Assembly: GCA_003956705.1 (NCBI GenBank)
Contig: QZCP01000173.1
Location: 1 to 64,000, forward strand
Origin: Brevipalpus yothersi
Taxonomy: Eukaryota; Arthropoda; Arachnida; Trombidiformes; Tenuipalpidae
Reading direction: 5' to 3'
Length of the DNA: 64,000 bases
A program made the translations under genes and the position numbers. Positions 1 through 14,694 of this stretch are shown in pieces (the first letter of the stretch is position 1; each line of letters begins with the position of its first letter). A model generated the notes under the pieces. It had not been told where the DNA came from, did not search any database, and saw only the letters and a list, made by a program, of their open reading frames with translations.

Positions 1-35
<35 letters not shown>

Positions 36-2201
36 ATAAAAAGTTCTGAAAAGAGATAGAGATGCTCTCAAGTCTTAGGAATCTGCTCTTGATTATCCGC
101 TTGTTGCTTGTTACACCACATAAACAAACTCGTGAACATTTTATGTCTGTTTACGCTGCTTTACACTTTGATCACGATAATGTATGGAGAGAAGGATGGA
201 TGGAAGCCTTCTTCAACTTTGATAGTGTATACTCTAGATTTGTATGGATGAGAATGGAATTTGATAAAACATTCCATCCACTTGATGGGCATGCCTGTGC
301 CATATCATCAAGAGATGGATGATCAGAAGAATCTTCAGAACGAAGTAGGATAGTTTTTTTTCTGACTTATCTGTCTTACATTTTGCTAAATATATCAGAA
401 TTTAGAATTTTTCATCAACAATGAATGCTCTCGCCTTGATCTACAAATATACTTCCGTGTAACATAGGAGCAGATCTTGAGAAATGATCAGGCTCCAAAT
501 GACTATTCCTTCATTTGCATTCAAGCATTTGTGAATCAATAATGAATTTGTCGATCATCAAATGAAGATTAGCATTTGTAATCAGACTAGATTTACATTT
601 GGAAAAGCTATTGATTGGAATGGAGGAAAACAAAATTTTCGTTTTCAAAATGAGAGAGAGAGAAAGAGATGATTCAGTAAACGTGTTCGTGCTAAAGTTT
701 CAAGTTTTACCTTCCAAATCGTCAGGTCATCATGAAGATGAAACGATGGAACGGTAGACGGGAGGCTGGAGAAGTCCCTTTATCAATGATCGTATTACGT
801 ATGATGATTGCATGACAATTTTTTTTGGATTCTCTCTCTCTCTCTCTTTCTTACTGTCTATTGGAAAAAGGCTGGGAGCAACTGGAAACGGATGAGGAAA
901 GATGAAGGATGCTGGGATAGTCAAGTTATGAAAACAGTGATTCTGAGGATACAGCATGTCAACGGTTCCACATTCTGGTTTCACAATCTTTCCTCTCACT
1001 CACTTGCCATCAATTTTAATCCTCTAATCATCATATTCATCGACATTTCATTATAATTATCATTTTTGTGATGTGTATGTATGTATAAATATTTTTCTCT
1101 CTCCCAAACTTGTTGAATTTTAAAACTCATCTTACAGTTGATACATACAGGCTCATCTTCTGGGCCTCATCACAGCCTCATCTCTGTAATCGCATATTTT
1201 GCCACTTTTACTGTAGCATTTCATACAGACATATACACATACAGACTGTATATATAAGTTTTCAGACCAATTTTCTGCTAAGCTTGACCGTTGGGAGAAG
1301 AGGGCAAATGTTCCGGAATCCTGATACTATCCATCTTTCCACATCACCAACTGATCGCTGTTATAATCCACCAAGATTTGTGTCCAAAATTTTACGCAAT
1401 TCAGAACATATTTGGGAGAATATCTTCATTTTCTATCGAATAACTGAAATTCTATTTGAGAGTATTAGATGTAGAGTATAAGAGGAGTATCGCCTAGTTT
1501 GGAAAATTGCTTGGAAAAAAGAAAAAATTTGAATTTTCAATCATGACGATTGACCATGAATATTGATTAGGGTTTGAGATGATCGATACACTTTATAGCA
1601 CCTCAATGATAACTGATACCGTACCATGTGGTCCTGAACATATAAGGTTTGGTTGATCATCTGAAAAATTTCATCATCTTTTCTTGAGTCAAGATTTGTT
1701 GCCTAATTTCTAGGGATTAAATTCATGAGTCGTGAAGCCATAACTTTACCAGATCACGTTGGGCTTTGAATAAAATCAGTATATTAGATGTATTAGTGGA
1801 AGAAAAGATCATGAATTTAGTCGAATTATAGTAAACAACATGATATAGCTTCGGAAACACTCCTTATGCATGGGAGAAGAGTTGATAGAATGGTGATAGA
1901 AGAGAGAGAAACAAGATGAGAAATTACGTAAATCACTAAAATTGAGTTTAATTTAGTTTGTGAGGCCCTCTTATTTTCGGTCTTTTCTCTTTCTCTCTCT
2001 TTCTCTCCTCTTCTCTCTGTGGCTTTTTAGCATTTATATCCATCTCTCTCGCTCTTTCATCATATTTGCAAAACTCATTCACTTGCTGAAGCTACTCGAA
2101 ATCTTCCTGGGTGTCCTGAGGGTGGTGGACTGGGGTGGAGAAAGGCCCAAGTGAGAAGGGAGAGAGAGAGCTCCTAAAATCAGCCTCAGGTGGAGGGAAT
2201 A

Positions 2202-2246
<45 letters not shown>

Positions 2247-2667
2247 TTGTCTTTGATTATTATTTTCGATTGTTTTTGCTTGTTCCTTCAAATTAAGTTT
2301 CTAGAATTCTTCTGCAAATTGGATACTCACACCATGCATGTATCACTAACAAGTATCATGATTCTCCTAACCGATGACCGAGAGGTGTTCCCCCTAAACA
2401 AGCTGCACGAGGTGGCATTGAAGGTGGCTATTTAGGGTGGCCCAAGGATGGGCCATGGGTGATCTTCGGATGATGGAGGTGGTGGTGGTGGCCGTCGTTG
2501 TGAAGTGGGTGGCAATAGTAGAAACATGTGTTTGGCAAACATTCCGATGAAATGGAGACAAGAATTCGGTCTTACCGTTTATCTATGATTATCTTGAATT
2601 TGAGGCGATATTTCACTGTCTCTTCAACTAGCTGCAAATACGCAACTAAGAGATAGAAAGACAAGGT

Positions 2668-2721
<54 letters not shown>

Positions 2722-4959
2722 CATGCCACCCCCAGCTCCTAAGTCCTACCCTGTGGCCACCCTGAAATACTTTTAAGCGAAATGAGCAAAATTGGGTGCT
2801 CATTTTTCTCTCTCTTGCTCATTCATCGTTAGTGTGTTGAACATGATGAAACTCATTTAATGCTCTTCTTTCCATCTTCTTACCTCATCATTCGTTTTCA
2901 TCTATAGCTAACTTATCATGATCTTCAATCACCTCCCCCTGGCACTTGCATCCCATTACATTCTTCCTCACCCAACTGAACTCACTTTTCTCGTTTCTTC
3001 TTCTTCTCCTTCATCTTCTTCATCTTTCTCTCTCCTCTTCGCAAAGTAACTCTCATCGATGCCTCATGATATGAGCACAGACACCGAGAGTCAAGTTTAT
3101 CCATAGATTTTTTTGAGCTGCTTGGTGGTCCTCCGGATCACCAAAAAGATGGGCCACTAGCAAGAGTCACCCATTCTTTGAGTACTCTTCTCCCACCCCA
3201 AATACCTTGGGGTGGCCAAAGGTCCTTGGGGAGGAAGTTGGGTGGCTTAGAACGAGAGAGAGAGAGAGAGAGAAGATTTTATGTGCATTAATTATAGGAA
3301 TTTTGTGCTCATAAACATGGAAGCCAATATTTTATTACAATTGTTATTACCTTTCTCTACCGATGATGAATATCATGAATCATATGGGTTACACAGAGTA
3401 GGAGAAATGATCCTGTAAATTTGATCTCAAAGGATTCCCAATCGATTGGCTACTCAAATTATCTTGATAAAGAATGTTCGCATGATCATGAAAAAAATTT
3501 TTAAGACCAAAGTGAATAAAAAAGGGTTTTGTCAGAATAATCATCATCATTCATAACATACTTTACATGATACTTTTGGGGAAATTTTCGTCCATTCTGC
3601 CTTCACTGAATTCTGTTTATGAGCGGAATGTCATAAGTTTGCTTGAAAAGATGATCAAGAGAGAAACTCAACGATCAGTTGGCTAGATGATTTACAAGAC
3701 ATGAAATTTTTTTTGGTGGTTTCGTCTGATTTACTCTCCATGATTATCATCTTCTTTATGTTGGATGGATGGAATAAAATATAGTTAGTGGAGATACTTG
3801 CAGTTTCTATCAAGTTCTCTCTCTCTCTCTTTCTTTCTTTCTCTCTCTCTATCCGATTTCTATCTCTTTCTCTGTTTCATCCTCGGATTTCATGGGCTTG
3901 TATGCACGAAAAATGATGCCTTATTAGCATATCTTATAAATAATTAGATCGCCCTGGAATCTAGTGGAAGAAACGACCAATTCATAATATATGAATGGAT
4001 GGAGAATTTTCTATCTTACATCATCTTCAAGCCCAACAGCATCATATCATCTTTCATCTCCCTTTTTTTTCGCATTTTTTTTTCTTCTTCATCTTTCCCT
4101 TTTATTTCCTTTAATATAATCTTTCCCTCTCTTTTCTCTTTTCAGATCTTCCGGAGCATCGTTCCCATGTTCATGATACATCCAGCCACTTGTCCCTGAT
4201 ATATCCCACACCACAGGATCACCACACACGCATCATCTCTCTCTCCATCCCAATCACTTTCAGTCATCTCTCATCCATCGGCCGTCCAAATCCAAAGTGG
4301 CCTGATTGTCCATTGGCCTGACGGCTTCACTGAGAAACTAGTTTCACATCAACTCCAATCTTTGGATCAATCTTCACGAAAAAAAGTTTTTCCACCAAAA
4401 CAAAGTACATTCAACACTGATCACCCGTTCATCATCATTTTATTGCCCCTGTCAGGTAAATAGTCCACCGGTCACTCGATCATGTCTACCCACCAAGTGC
4501 CCACTGTGGCCACTGCATGTTCATGAATTTTCGTCACCTTCTCCTCTTTTCTCTCCCTAAATCATTTCAAATCTATTTTCCTAAATCTCATTCAGGAGAA
4601 TATACTACATTCATTTATATATATACCGAATGTTCCCACTTACCAGCGTGTAAGGAACGGAAAATATCATCATGATAAGAGAGAAAGACCACCATGCAGT
4701 CCACAAGCATGTCGTCCGAAATATTTTCATACCTTATGAGCTATCAGCTTTTCACTATGTATATGTGAGTGTGTGAGTGTGAATGCGTATATATTGGTGT
4801 TCAGTGTTTTGTAAAGCCCAAAACGATCATCATCAAAACACAACCAGTGACAATGTGGCCTCACTATGTGGTGGTGTCAGCTAGCTTGACGGGAGGCCAA
4901 AATGTCACCATAATCATGAAAGTGTGAGATAGATAGAGAAAGGACCAAAAAGAGAGGAA

Positions 4960-5001
<42 letters not shown>

Positions 5002-6400
5002 TCCTCTCTCTCCATCCTACTGCCACTATCATTGGGGTGCCACACACATACACGCCAGTGGCCACTTGTTGTGGCCTGTTTTCACCCTATTTTGACATTG
5101 GCTGATAATTGATGTATATATTTATATACCACACACTAACTTGAACACAAGCACCCAGCATCTGATCATTTTTTCTGATTTTCTCCTTTTCGTGTGGACA
5201 CTTTCAGGCCAACATCAGTGATGTTACCGTTTTGCCAGTATCAAAGCTGTAGGAGTGATCAGTATGGCGTAGGTTGATACCTTTTTTTCTGCGAAGAGGA
5301 AGAAAAAAATATACATCTGAATGTACATGTAATGTGTGTGTGAGAGAGAGAGAGTTACTTTCAATATGGACAAACTTGTACCTCTTTTTTCATATCAGTT
5401 TCACTTGATGATTGGTAGCATATTTGAGCGGCTCATTTTGATGAAGATGAGATGGGGGGGAAATATCATTCTTGCTGGATGCTTGATTGTTATTCCGTTT
5501 GATGGTGGCTGTGTATGAAAATTCTCTCTCGACTGTTGGAAAGATGAAAAGTGTAGCAAGTATGAATCGTCTATGGTTGATGATAGAATTCAGTAGTAGT
5601 GATCATTTATACACATTTATTCTCTTCTCACTTCTCCATCTAGCTGGCTTATCATGATCATTAGTATTCGCTCACATCATTTCCGGATCCGGATTTTTCT
5701 TACTTATTCACTGGCTTATGCACCACTTGAACTCTATGTATGTGTGTTATTTTCCATAGTGAATTGATTTAGGTCATGGAATTTCATCCTGTCCCCTACA
5801 CTTTTGTCTAACGTCTTTTCGAAATATTATTATTATTAGAACTTATTTCTTCCTGTATATGCATGATCACCAGCCTGCATCTTCATAGCCGCTTGCCTGT
5901 GCTCTGAATATCAAATACAAATAATGATAATAATAATAATAGTGATAGTGATTATGAACGGAAGATGATGCGAACATTGTTCAGAATATATTCGAAAATG
6001 ATGATGTCCATAGGAACTCAGTATTTGACATTTCATCGTTCACACACTCATATTCAAGTCTACGTTTTGAAGATAAGCTCCTGGGCACATAATGATCATC
6101 TATTCTGGTATATATTATAGTTTTGAAGAACTATATAAACTCAAAACAAATCAAGCAGTCTTACTAGCTTCTTCCTTCTGATTCCAACATCGATAATGGC
6201 CATGAAATGTTCCCAGCAATATACATGTACTGATACTGATACTCATATTCCTTGGCCACCATGAAGGGTGCTAGATGGAGGTGCTCAAATCAATGATAAG
6301 AGTATGGAATCCGGAAAAAAAGATACATTTTTTTTTGCTAATGAAATATTTTTTTTCCCTCATCTCAGTGGGTGGAAACATTGATGAATTCTTGAATGTT

Positions 6401-6435
<35 letters not shown>

Positions 6436-7276
6436 TTATTCTTTATTTCTCCTTTCAGTATGTATAAGTTCTGAAACGTACGACCCTGAAAACAAGTTCA
6501 GAACCCGTTTCACAGTCTGTATACAGAATAATCGAAAGAATATTCAGCCGGAACAAGAATTTTAACACTAGATGTCTCTGCCAGTAAAATGTGTCAAATG
6601 CGCATGCGTTATAGGAAAAAATAGTCTCTCTTTTCTCACTTTTAGTGAGCAATAATGTTGTGCGTCCATCTTTTTACATCCATTTTATTTTCAATGTCAT
6701 CCTCATCGATCTCGTGTGTGTGTATGTATGCATGTTGAGTGGTGATTCTGAAGCTGTGCGAGAGAGACTGAGTTTTACGGAGAAGAGGTATAAAAAAATC
6801 ACAGGAATTTATCTTCAATCTTTCTCTGTTTTGACTGGTGTGTATATGTTTATCTAAGTTGGTTCTCTATTAATCTGTGTGTTCTTCATTATCATCATCA
6901 ATTCACTCAGTAGCAACATATTTAACAGCGACAACCAGCAACGACCGATCGACGATATATGTTACGACAAATATGATGAGAAAAAAATTGATTCACCATG
7001 TGTGTGTGTATAGTGGTGATATGATGATGGTGTGTATATGATGTGTTAGAATGTGTGTCTGTGTTATTGTGAAATAATAAAACGATAAGTGATGGATATA
7101 TACACACATTTATATAATAATAAACATCATATATATACTGTACCACACTTCAACATTTTGAAATAAGCTACTGTAAAAATATATACATACATATATATTT
7201 TTTTTCTGCTTCGTCTTCACGATTTAAAAAACACCTCTCTTCATTCATTCATTTCGTTCATTCATTCATCATCGTG
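1..7276. other. Non-coding region upstream of the ETS gene, rich in CT/GA repeats
   Basis: I see no supportable gene here. Open frames are short (under 125 codons), have no recognisable domain and often run through (CT)n or (GA)n tracts. The clearest repeat tracts are (GA)n at 1-34, (CT)n at 2205-2241, 2670-2719, 4963-4993 and 6401-6425, and shorter ones near 3254 and 3816. The last few hundred bases before 7277 are AT-rich with TATATA-like and (CA)n runs and presumably hold the promoter and 5' UTR of the downstream ETS gene, but I cannot place a transcription start. Confidence 0.6.
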
Positions 7277-10200
7277 ATGGAAAGTAATATAACACTGTGG
7301 CAATTCCTATTGGAATTATTGCTCAATAATCAATATAAACAAGTGATCACCTGGACTAATACTGATGGTGAATTTAAGTTGGTTAATGCCGAAGAAGTTG
7401 CTCGATTATGGGGACTTCGTAAAAATAAACATAATATGAACTATGATAAGCTTAGTAGAGCTTTACGATATTATTATGATAAAAATATTATCAAAAAAGT
7501 GCTTGGACAAAAGTTTGTGTACCGATTTGTTGCTTTTCCAGAGATTATCAAAATGGAGAACACAATTCCATTTCATGTTAAAATGGAGAGTTTTGCCCGG
7601 TAAGAGGAAATATGCCTTCCTGTTTCTCTCTATCTCTATCTCTATCTCCTCTCTCTCTATCATATTATTTATTATATATGACCCAAATGATCATCTAGTG
7701 ACAACATTATTTTTCCATAGGACTTTTCTCATTACTGCCGCCGATTGCTCATACCTTTTTTTTCTATTTATCTTTCTTCTTTCATATCCTATTCAATTTT
7801 CTCTTTATGATTAGATTGAAATGATCGATATCTCGTCTGTTGTCACAGTGATTTTTTTTCTCTTTCCCTTTTCTCTTTACCGTTCTTCTTTCTTTCTTTC
7901 TTGCCTTTTACCCAAACTACTAGGTTATTTGAGTTAGATTTCTTTGGTTAGCAACACACACACACATACACACACACCACATATAATATTATGTGTGTGA
8001 CTTGATATATCTTCCATCTCACTTAGCGCAATCGTACACAGTGTACATAGTGTATATACACTGTACTTAATTCTCTTTCTCTCTGTCTTTCTTTTTCTCT
8101 CTCTCTCTCTCTTCATTTCTCACACACTCTCTTCCTCCTCTGTGGCTTGATCCTAGTTTGCTTTCCAACGATTCCATTCTGCCTGCGTGTTATTCCTCTC
8201 TCTTTCTCTCTCTCTCTCTCTCTCACTTTTTTTCATAGGAAATAAAATCGGCATTTCAGTGTAGCGTTTAGCATTTAAGCATGATAATCTCGATATTACC
8301 TCGTCAACACACACACACTCACTCACTCACAAATACCGTCTTTCCCTCACCTTGATGCCCATTTTCATGTTTCATTAACTTGGTTTTCTTATTTCTCTCT
8401 CTCTCTCTCTCTTTCTCTCATTCTATCTTGACTGTCTGTTCACATACAGGTCACACGATTCATCTCCATCTAACGGTACCGGATCTAGCGGCGGAGACTG
8501 TGGCCCGGTCAGTAGTACTGCAAATACTGTCAGTTGTGAGCGAAACGGTAGTAGCAGTAGTAATAGTAGCACTGGAATTGGCAGTCCAAGTAGCCCGACT
8601 GAGAGAAATGTGCTCGCAAGCAATTTGAATAAGCATATTGCAAATCTACGTGATCTTAACCTCAACAATGGGAACAATCACCATTCGCATCACCATCCTC
8701 ATCACTCACATCATCATAAATTTTTGATGCCTTCCAATCTACCGATGGCCTTACCGTATCAGGGTGGCTCCCCGTCTGTTTTTATTAATGAATTAGGTGA
8801 GTTTTTTGCACACTTCATCAAATTGATCATCATTCACTAATGCTCACCCTTGCATGATATGGTCCACTTGATTCAACATTTGAAGAAGAAGAAAGAGAAA
8901 AACCAAATCATCCATTTCTTATTCTATTATTTGCATCCATAAAATTTTCTCCATTGATCTCTTCCTCTCACTTTTCTTAACGCCTTACTATCTTTTTGGG
9001 TTTTCAATTTCAATTTACAATCACATAGGCAATTTCTCATCATTTATTGCTTCCCTTTATTGCATATTTCGCTTCACCTCTAGAATGCATAAACTTTTGA
9101 GCCCTGAATCAACTCTTTCTCACAGAAAGAGAAAGTGTAATCAGCATACCTCTTATTACTTACAAATCGTACAAGTTACATTAGTAACGAGAACATTTAC
9201 TCATCGAGACTATCCTTTGACTCACAAAATGATGAAAAGTGACTCAAAAAATATTTTAACTTGTCTTTTCCTTGCCTATAGGTCAACCAGGATCACCACC
9301 CCAAGAGCCGACTGATCTATCCTGCAAGAGTTCGCCAAGAAGCAGTAGCAGGAACAGTAATCATAATGGTAGTACCAGTGGCAGTAGTAGTGGTTGTGGT
9401 TCCATGTCCATGAATGGTAATGGCAAGCGATTTAATGAGACTGATTCTGAATCAATGAGTGATGAGCTTGATAGTGATGGTGGAACCAGTAGTGCAAGCT
9501 CTAATAAGAAGAGTAAAATCAGTGCTCTGATTAACGGTGCCGGACTTTCTGCATCCGTTTCATCACGATCACCATCGCCTTCTTCACCAATATCTGAAGC
9601 TTCATCACTCCGTGAGGAGGACAATGGTTCACCAATTAATTTGGCATCTTCATCGAGGTGTAGAGACTTTGCTCGAGAACGTGACTCTGATCCTTCCAAT
9701 TTGACTATCAGAGACAATAATAATAACACCAGCAGTGGTTCCAATAATGTGTCAAGAAAAGCAAAATCTAAGCCTCCACCGATAACGGGTATTTATGAAC
9801 TTTTATTCTTATTTTATCCATTCTAACCGCCAATATTTCATTGAAATTCCCCCTTCGTGGTCATATTACTACCTGTAATTAGCTTTAATACCTTCTATTA
9901 GATGAATGCTCGAAGATGAAATACGATTCTAGACACACTCACACACAAGTGAAAGAGTGAAGCACTTCTCATCTTGACTTATATTAGCTTGACCAACATT
10001 TGGCTGTATTCTTTTTTCCATTCTCACACGCTAAGAGTTGCTCTTTATTCTCTAGCTCTGATTATATGAGGTTTGAAAAAAAGGGTTGTCAGGTGATTTT
10101 CGTGTGTCTGGCAAAGCTTACCCAGTTTCCGTAGCTCCACCAAACTCTTTAAATAAGCAGAATGACCCCTGCCATTCACATCATTTCAGCATCATAAAGC

Positions 10201-12050
10201 GCTACTTGTATTCGCTCAAGACCTTTCAACTCTCTCAAGGTATCCTCTCAATTGGGACACTTATTTGCTTCCATCTATTGCTTCTACCCTTCTCTCTCTC
10301 TCTCTCTCTCTCTCTCACTCACTCACACAAAATCATACCTTTTGGTGGTTCCGTTCTTTACCTGCCCTTTTCCCACACTTGAATCATACATCCCAATATT
10401 TACCAAGTTACCGAATCATAATCAATTCTTTCCAGAGTATTCAAGTCCTCTTAAGATTCCATACTCTATTCCGGAAGATTATAACCTTTATCTACCCTTC
10501 TTATCTTTCTATCCACACACACACACCTGTGGACTTGATTGAGGTACTAGCTGGGACACTAGACAGGTTACATTATTGGCCTATTCTCACATTCCATATT
10601 CTATTCCTAAGAATTTTCCTATCGAGTACAGTTTTTTTCTCCTTCATTCTTGTGAGCCTCTCTCTCTCTCTTATACTTGTCGTTCTTACATCGACAAAGG
10701 AAAGTGTGTGTAACTTTATTAAAATATATATATACATCCACTTTCCTTCGGAGTGTCTTCCACTCTTTTTCCTTGTTTAGACTTGTAATCAGGTTTTCCC
10801 TATAAAATGAGTGTTAGTGAGAGGAAGAGAGGTAAAGAAAGAGAGGTAGAAAGAGAGAGAGGAAGAAAGAGAGAAAGAGAGCGGTGAGACTTTGCAATTC
10901 GAGTTTCTCTTCTCTCTCTTCTCTTACATCTCTAACTTATTTTTCTTCCTCACCTTTATTTCCTTTCTGTAGTTTTTTCTTTCTCTCCTAGCTAGTTGAT
11001 GAGAGATACACTTGCAATGGTGCAATAGCTCAGAGAGAAACCGGTTCAGGTTGCTCGACTAGTTGGAAACATCTGTATATCCAACCCATGAATCCATCCA
11101 TTTCGATTTGCTCTTCATCTATCTATCTGTACCTCTCTTTCTTCCATGTAATTCAGGCATTTTTAGCCTAAGGAAATATTCACATAGAAGCCAAATTGCT
11201 GTCACATCGCTTGAGACACATACACACAATTTACGTTCATCCAAACTGATCAGTTTTCCAAGTTTTCCTATCATACTCTAGTATAATAATCTTCAACACT
11301 ACCAAGTACTTAATTAAGGACTAAGAATCAAGAAAATCTTGGTATGGTCACTCTATTCAATGTGGAATGTTAGAATGCAAGCAAACCGAGCATCGCAAAT
11401 TATTACACTTATCATTCTATTGATTGGAAATGAGATATCCAAGAGCAGGGTAGAAGAACAATTAGAATTCATTTGATTTCACCTTGACCATGATCTGATG
11501 ACTTGTGTTATATTCTTCATACCTTTGAGTTTGATTATGATCATTCATACTAAAGCATATCTCTCTTTCTCTTTTTTCCTCATCTCTCTCTATTTTTTTC
11601 CATCAATCAGCTATACCTACAAGCCCAACAAGGAATGCAGCATCGTATGCATCCTCTCTACAAACACCGATAGTCACTTTCGCTTCACCTTTTTTCAATA
11701 CCAAGAATACAACTCCTGCAGGATTAATACCATCAGCCGCTGCCGCCTTCTCATTTTGGAACTCTCTATCACCACTCATCCTCAGTCCTGGTAGATATGG
11801 ACCTGGCTCACCTGCCGCAACTCCACCATCGAATTCGAATCACTTTCAATTCCCGGTCGGACATCACTTGCCCAGTAATCATTCCTCTCCGCCCAACTCT
11901 GCACTCAACTTGCTACCATCATCCACTAATCCCAATTCATTGCCTTATTCTCTGTCACCTCTTCTTACTCCTGGAGCTTTCTCTCCTTTCGATCCTCAAA
12001 TGCTGTTCTCACCAGCTTCTGGGTCTAAATCCATTTCGGTACTACAGTGA
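7277..12050 (+). CDS. ELK: ELK/TCF-type ETS-domain transcription factor (4 exons)
   Basis: Nuclear DNA-binding protein of the ternary complex factor branch, normally a MAP-kinase-responsive partner of SRF. Exons 7277-7599, 8450-8796, 9282-9788 and 11611-12050 join in frame to 538 residues. The ETS domain is at the extreme N-terminus (residues about 5-90), as in ELK proteins, with the GLRKNKHNMNYDKLSRALRY recognition-helix region at 46-65. The middle is Ser/Gly/Asn-rich, with a histidine run at 185-197. A basic D-box-like docking stretch ends exon 3 (SRKAKSKPPPIT, 381-392). Exon 4 has FWNSLSP followed by SP sites (441-452) and the ERK-docking motif FQFP (471-474), matching the ELK C-box layout. 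The start is the first ATG, with G at +4; the codon just upstream in frame is GTG. I do not see the SRF-binding B-box. The family is sure; the 1.8 kb last intron could hide another exon. Confidence 0.93.
8201..8420. repeat. CT-rich microsatellite blocks in ETS gene intron 1
   Basis: Intron 1 (7600-8449) is almost entirely pyrimidine-rich, with (CT)n runs near 8098-8112, 8201-8224 and 8395-8420. The last one lies just upstream of the acceptor at 8449 and may serve as its polypyrimidine tract. Similar tracts sit at 10291-10316 in intron 3. Confidence 0.7.
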
Positions 12051-13023
12051 GACTAAACATACATGAGAAGTGATCAGCGTTATCGAATGATGCTAAGCTA
12101 TCACTTTCCCCTCTATCATTATTTTCTTTTACCTGAGTGCTCCCTTCCCCCTGTAAAAATTCAGAGAGCTATAGAGTGATATATATATATACATCGCCTT
12201 TTTGGTATTCTCATCCTCTTTCCTTTCATCTTACTTCCATTTTCTTTTCATCCTTCTCTGTGTCTTTTCTTGATTGTTTTCCGGTGAAGAAAAAGAGGAG
12301 AAAGTGTTTATAGTGAACTTCTAAATTCTCTCCGTAAAATTGTTACTAAAGCCACCGATAAGGCCTCTCTCCTTTTCCAAAAGTACCAAGAAAAAGAGAA
12401 TAGAACGCTGGAAAAGATAGCAAATAATGGAAACGAAACCATACACTCTAGACGAGATAATAAGATGGGAACAGATAAGCAAGTCCATGGAGATGAGTGA
12501 ACAAGTACAAATTGTAGAAAGAGAAAGAGAGTGAGATAGATCATCCTTCTTCCGTTTTCTTCCCCCTCCCCTTATCTTCCCATATTCATGTCCTGGTGCA
12601 TCTGAAACGGAAATAACAGATCATAGATCTTGAATTCATCGTAGTGATTGTCTATGCTCACACTACGTGGTAGAGGAAATGACAGTATGAATTGTACTCT
12701 CTCTGTCACCGATCAATGATTCTCAACTTGCTATCTCGTTTAAATCATCATCATCATCATCATTTCTCATCGCATTGACCAAGGAATGAGAAATAGCGAT
12801 TACATAGAGAATGTTGATGTGCGAAGTTGAAAGACTTTTTTTTCCTCTTGTCCTCTTCTTCTCTTGAGTGTTTGGAGAGAACTTTCAAGAGTATAAACAA
12901 ACCATCACTGACTCATGATAAGTGCCTTCACACCTTCCTTCCTTCCTTCCACATTCGTCCGAACCTACGCATCAGTATGGACTCGTACACATGTATTTTC
13001 CTTTTTATCACAACTAAGCTGCA

Positions 13024-13130
13024 GGCAGTTGAAAAAAGAAGATGTCATCCGTCTGATGTTAAATATTGGTGATCATCCGGATAAAATGTGGAGACGATGG
13101 TATAGAAATATTCTAAATGTCAATTCCTAA
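13024..13130 (+). other. Possible orphan terminal exon
   Basis: After an acceptor-like site (AAGCTGCAG ending near 13023), an open stretch encodes a charged, non-repetitive peptide containing KKEDVIRLMLNIGDHP and KMWRRWYRNIL and ends in a stop at 13128-13130. The composition differs from the low-complexity frames nearby. The frame would be compatible with a direct splice from ETS exon 1 (phase 2) but not from exon 3. I do not recognise the peptide. It could be the last exon of an unseen gene or alternative isoform, or chance. Confidence 0.2.
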
Positions 13131-14653
13131 TGGCTGATTGACACTATCTTTTGTCTTCCCTGTTGATTTTTTGCCATCAAACAACAACTGGAATTCGTAG
13201 AAAAATGTGTTTTTCATTGAAAAAAATGGAGCACATTCAAAGATCATGTGTTGTTTGATGAATGGCTAATTCAAAAGATGTAAAAACACGGCATCATGTT
13301 CTGTGAAAGAATATACAGATGAGGAGAAAATGTGATATCCTTTCTTCTTCCATATTCTGAACTATCACGCACAGAACGATATCTTGTGAATTCATTTCTA
13401 CCATCCCCATCGACTCAAATTTTTCATTACTCATAACTTTGTTGTTATATATGTCGTTTGTTGTTGTTAATGTTTTCTCTCTCTCTCTCTTTCTCTATCT
13501 TTTCTCCTCTTTTTTCTCTCTATTTCATTCGATTCCGTTCCTGGCTGGAACTTTTCTTCTTTTCTCTTCTCTTTTTTTCATTTTCCCTCTCGTCTTTTCC
13601 CTTAGAGTGAAGTTTTTTTTCAGTTTTTTGATAGCCCGATACCTCGAGTGTAGGCACCTTTCCCCGAATGTAGTAAAAATCGGTAAACTCTATTAGAAGT
13701 TCTGGTCTCTTTGTAACTAAATCTATATTTTTCACACACACAATCACACACATACAAACACCCTACGAACAAAAATACCTTCTTATACGAATCGGGCTAT
13801 AACTCCTGATTTTTTTTTTGATTTTTCGTTCACTAAAAAACACCAAGTGATGGAAAGCTCATCCTTCCGACCTTCTCTGTGCATGCGGGCAGAAGAAAGA
13901 AAAAAATTTTTTTGTGTTCTCTCTCTATTTTTGAACCAATCCTTTTTCCACAAGGAAGATCATCTCAATCTTGTCTACCTGTTAACTATTATGTGGACAA
14001 ATTTGAAATTTGCTCAACCAATTCTTCACACACAAGATAATACTTCAATAATCACCCCCCATCACTGCACATCTCATCGATTTGTTTTTTGTGAAGACAA
14101 CCGATCAGAGAAGAGCTATAAGTTGTGTAAAAAGAAATTATATATATAAATATAAAAATCTTGATCTATCTTGTTCAGAAAAAAAATCCACTATTGTCAC
14201 TTCATTAATCAATTTTGCCAGAAAGTATGCCATCTATAATTCGGGGTTTTCTTCGTGAACTTATATGTACGTGTGTATATACGTGTGTATGTTGGCCAAT
14301 TTTCGCTCTTTCCGTTTTACTCAGGTGTGAATGTGTGCATCACACTCTCAAATAATTAATTGCTTCTGTGATCGATATCCATCGATTCTTTTGCCTTGAT
14401 ATAAAATTAGTTAGCATCAGTCAATCAGACAATATGATCGTCCGAGGTGTCACGAGAGACTGTACCATTGACGCAATGGTTAGCTGCCAATTGCTCACCT
14501 ATCATCAATTATCTTTGGTGCGAAAGATAATTAGATGAGCTCAAGTGTCGAGATCAAATAAAAACCCTGGAACTTCCTCTCTCTCCAGAAAGCTTAGGAA
14601 ATTTACTGGCTGGACCTTACCCTTTTGGCTCAACGATTTTCCTTTACCTTTAC

Positions 14654-14655
<2 letters not shown>

Positions 14656-14692
<37 letters not shown>
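14656..14692. repeat. (GA)n microsatellite
   Basis: Uninterrupted AG dinucleotide tract in intergenic DNA, flanked by unique sequence. Confidence 0.9.

Positions 14693-14694
<2 letters not shown>

Noticed and set aside
62..322. 86-codon open frame near the left edge
   Set aside because: No recognisable domain, no splice support and a composition not clearly different from other chance frames in this region.
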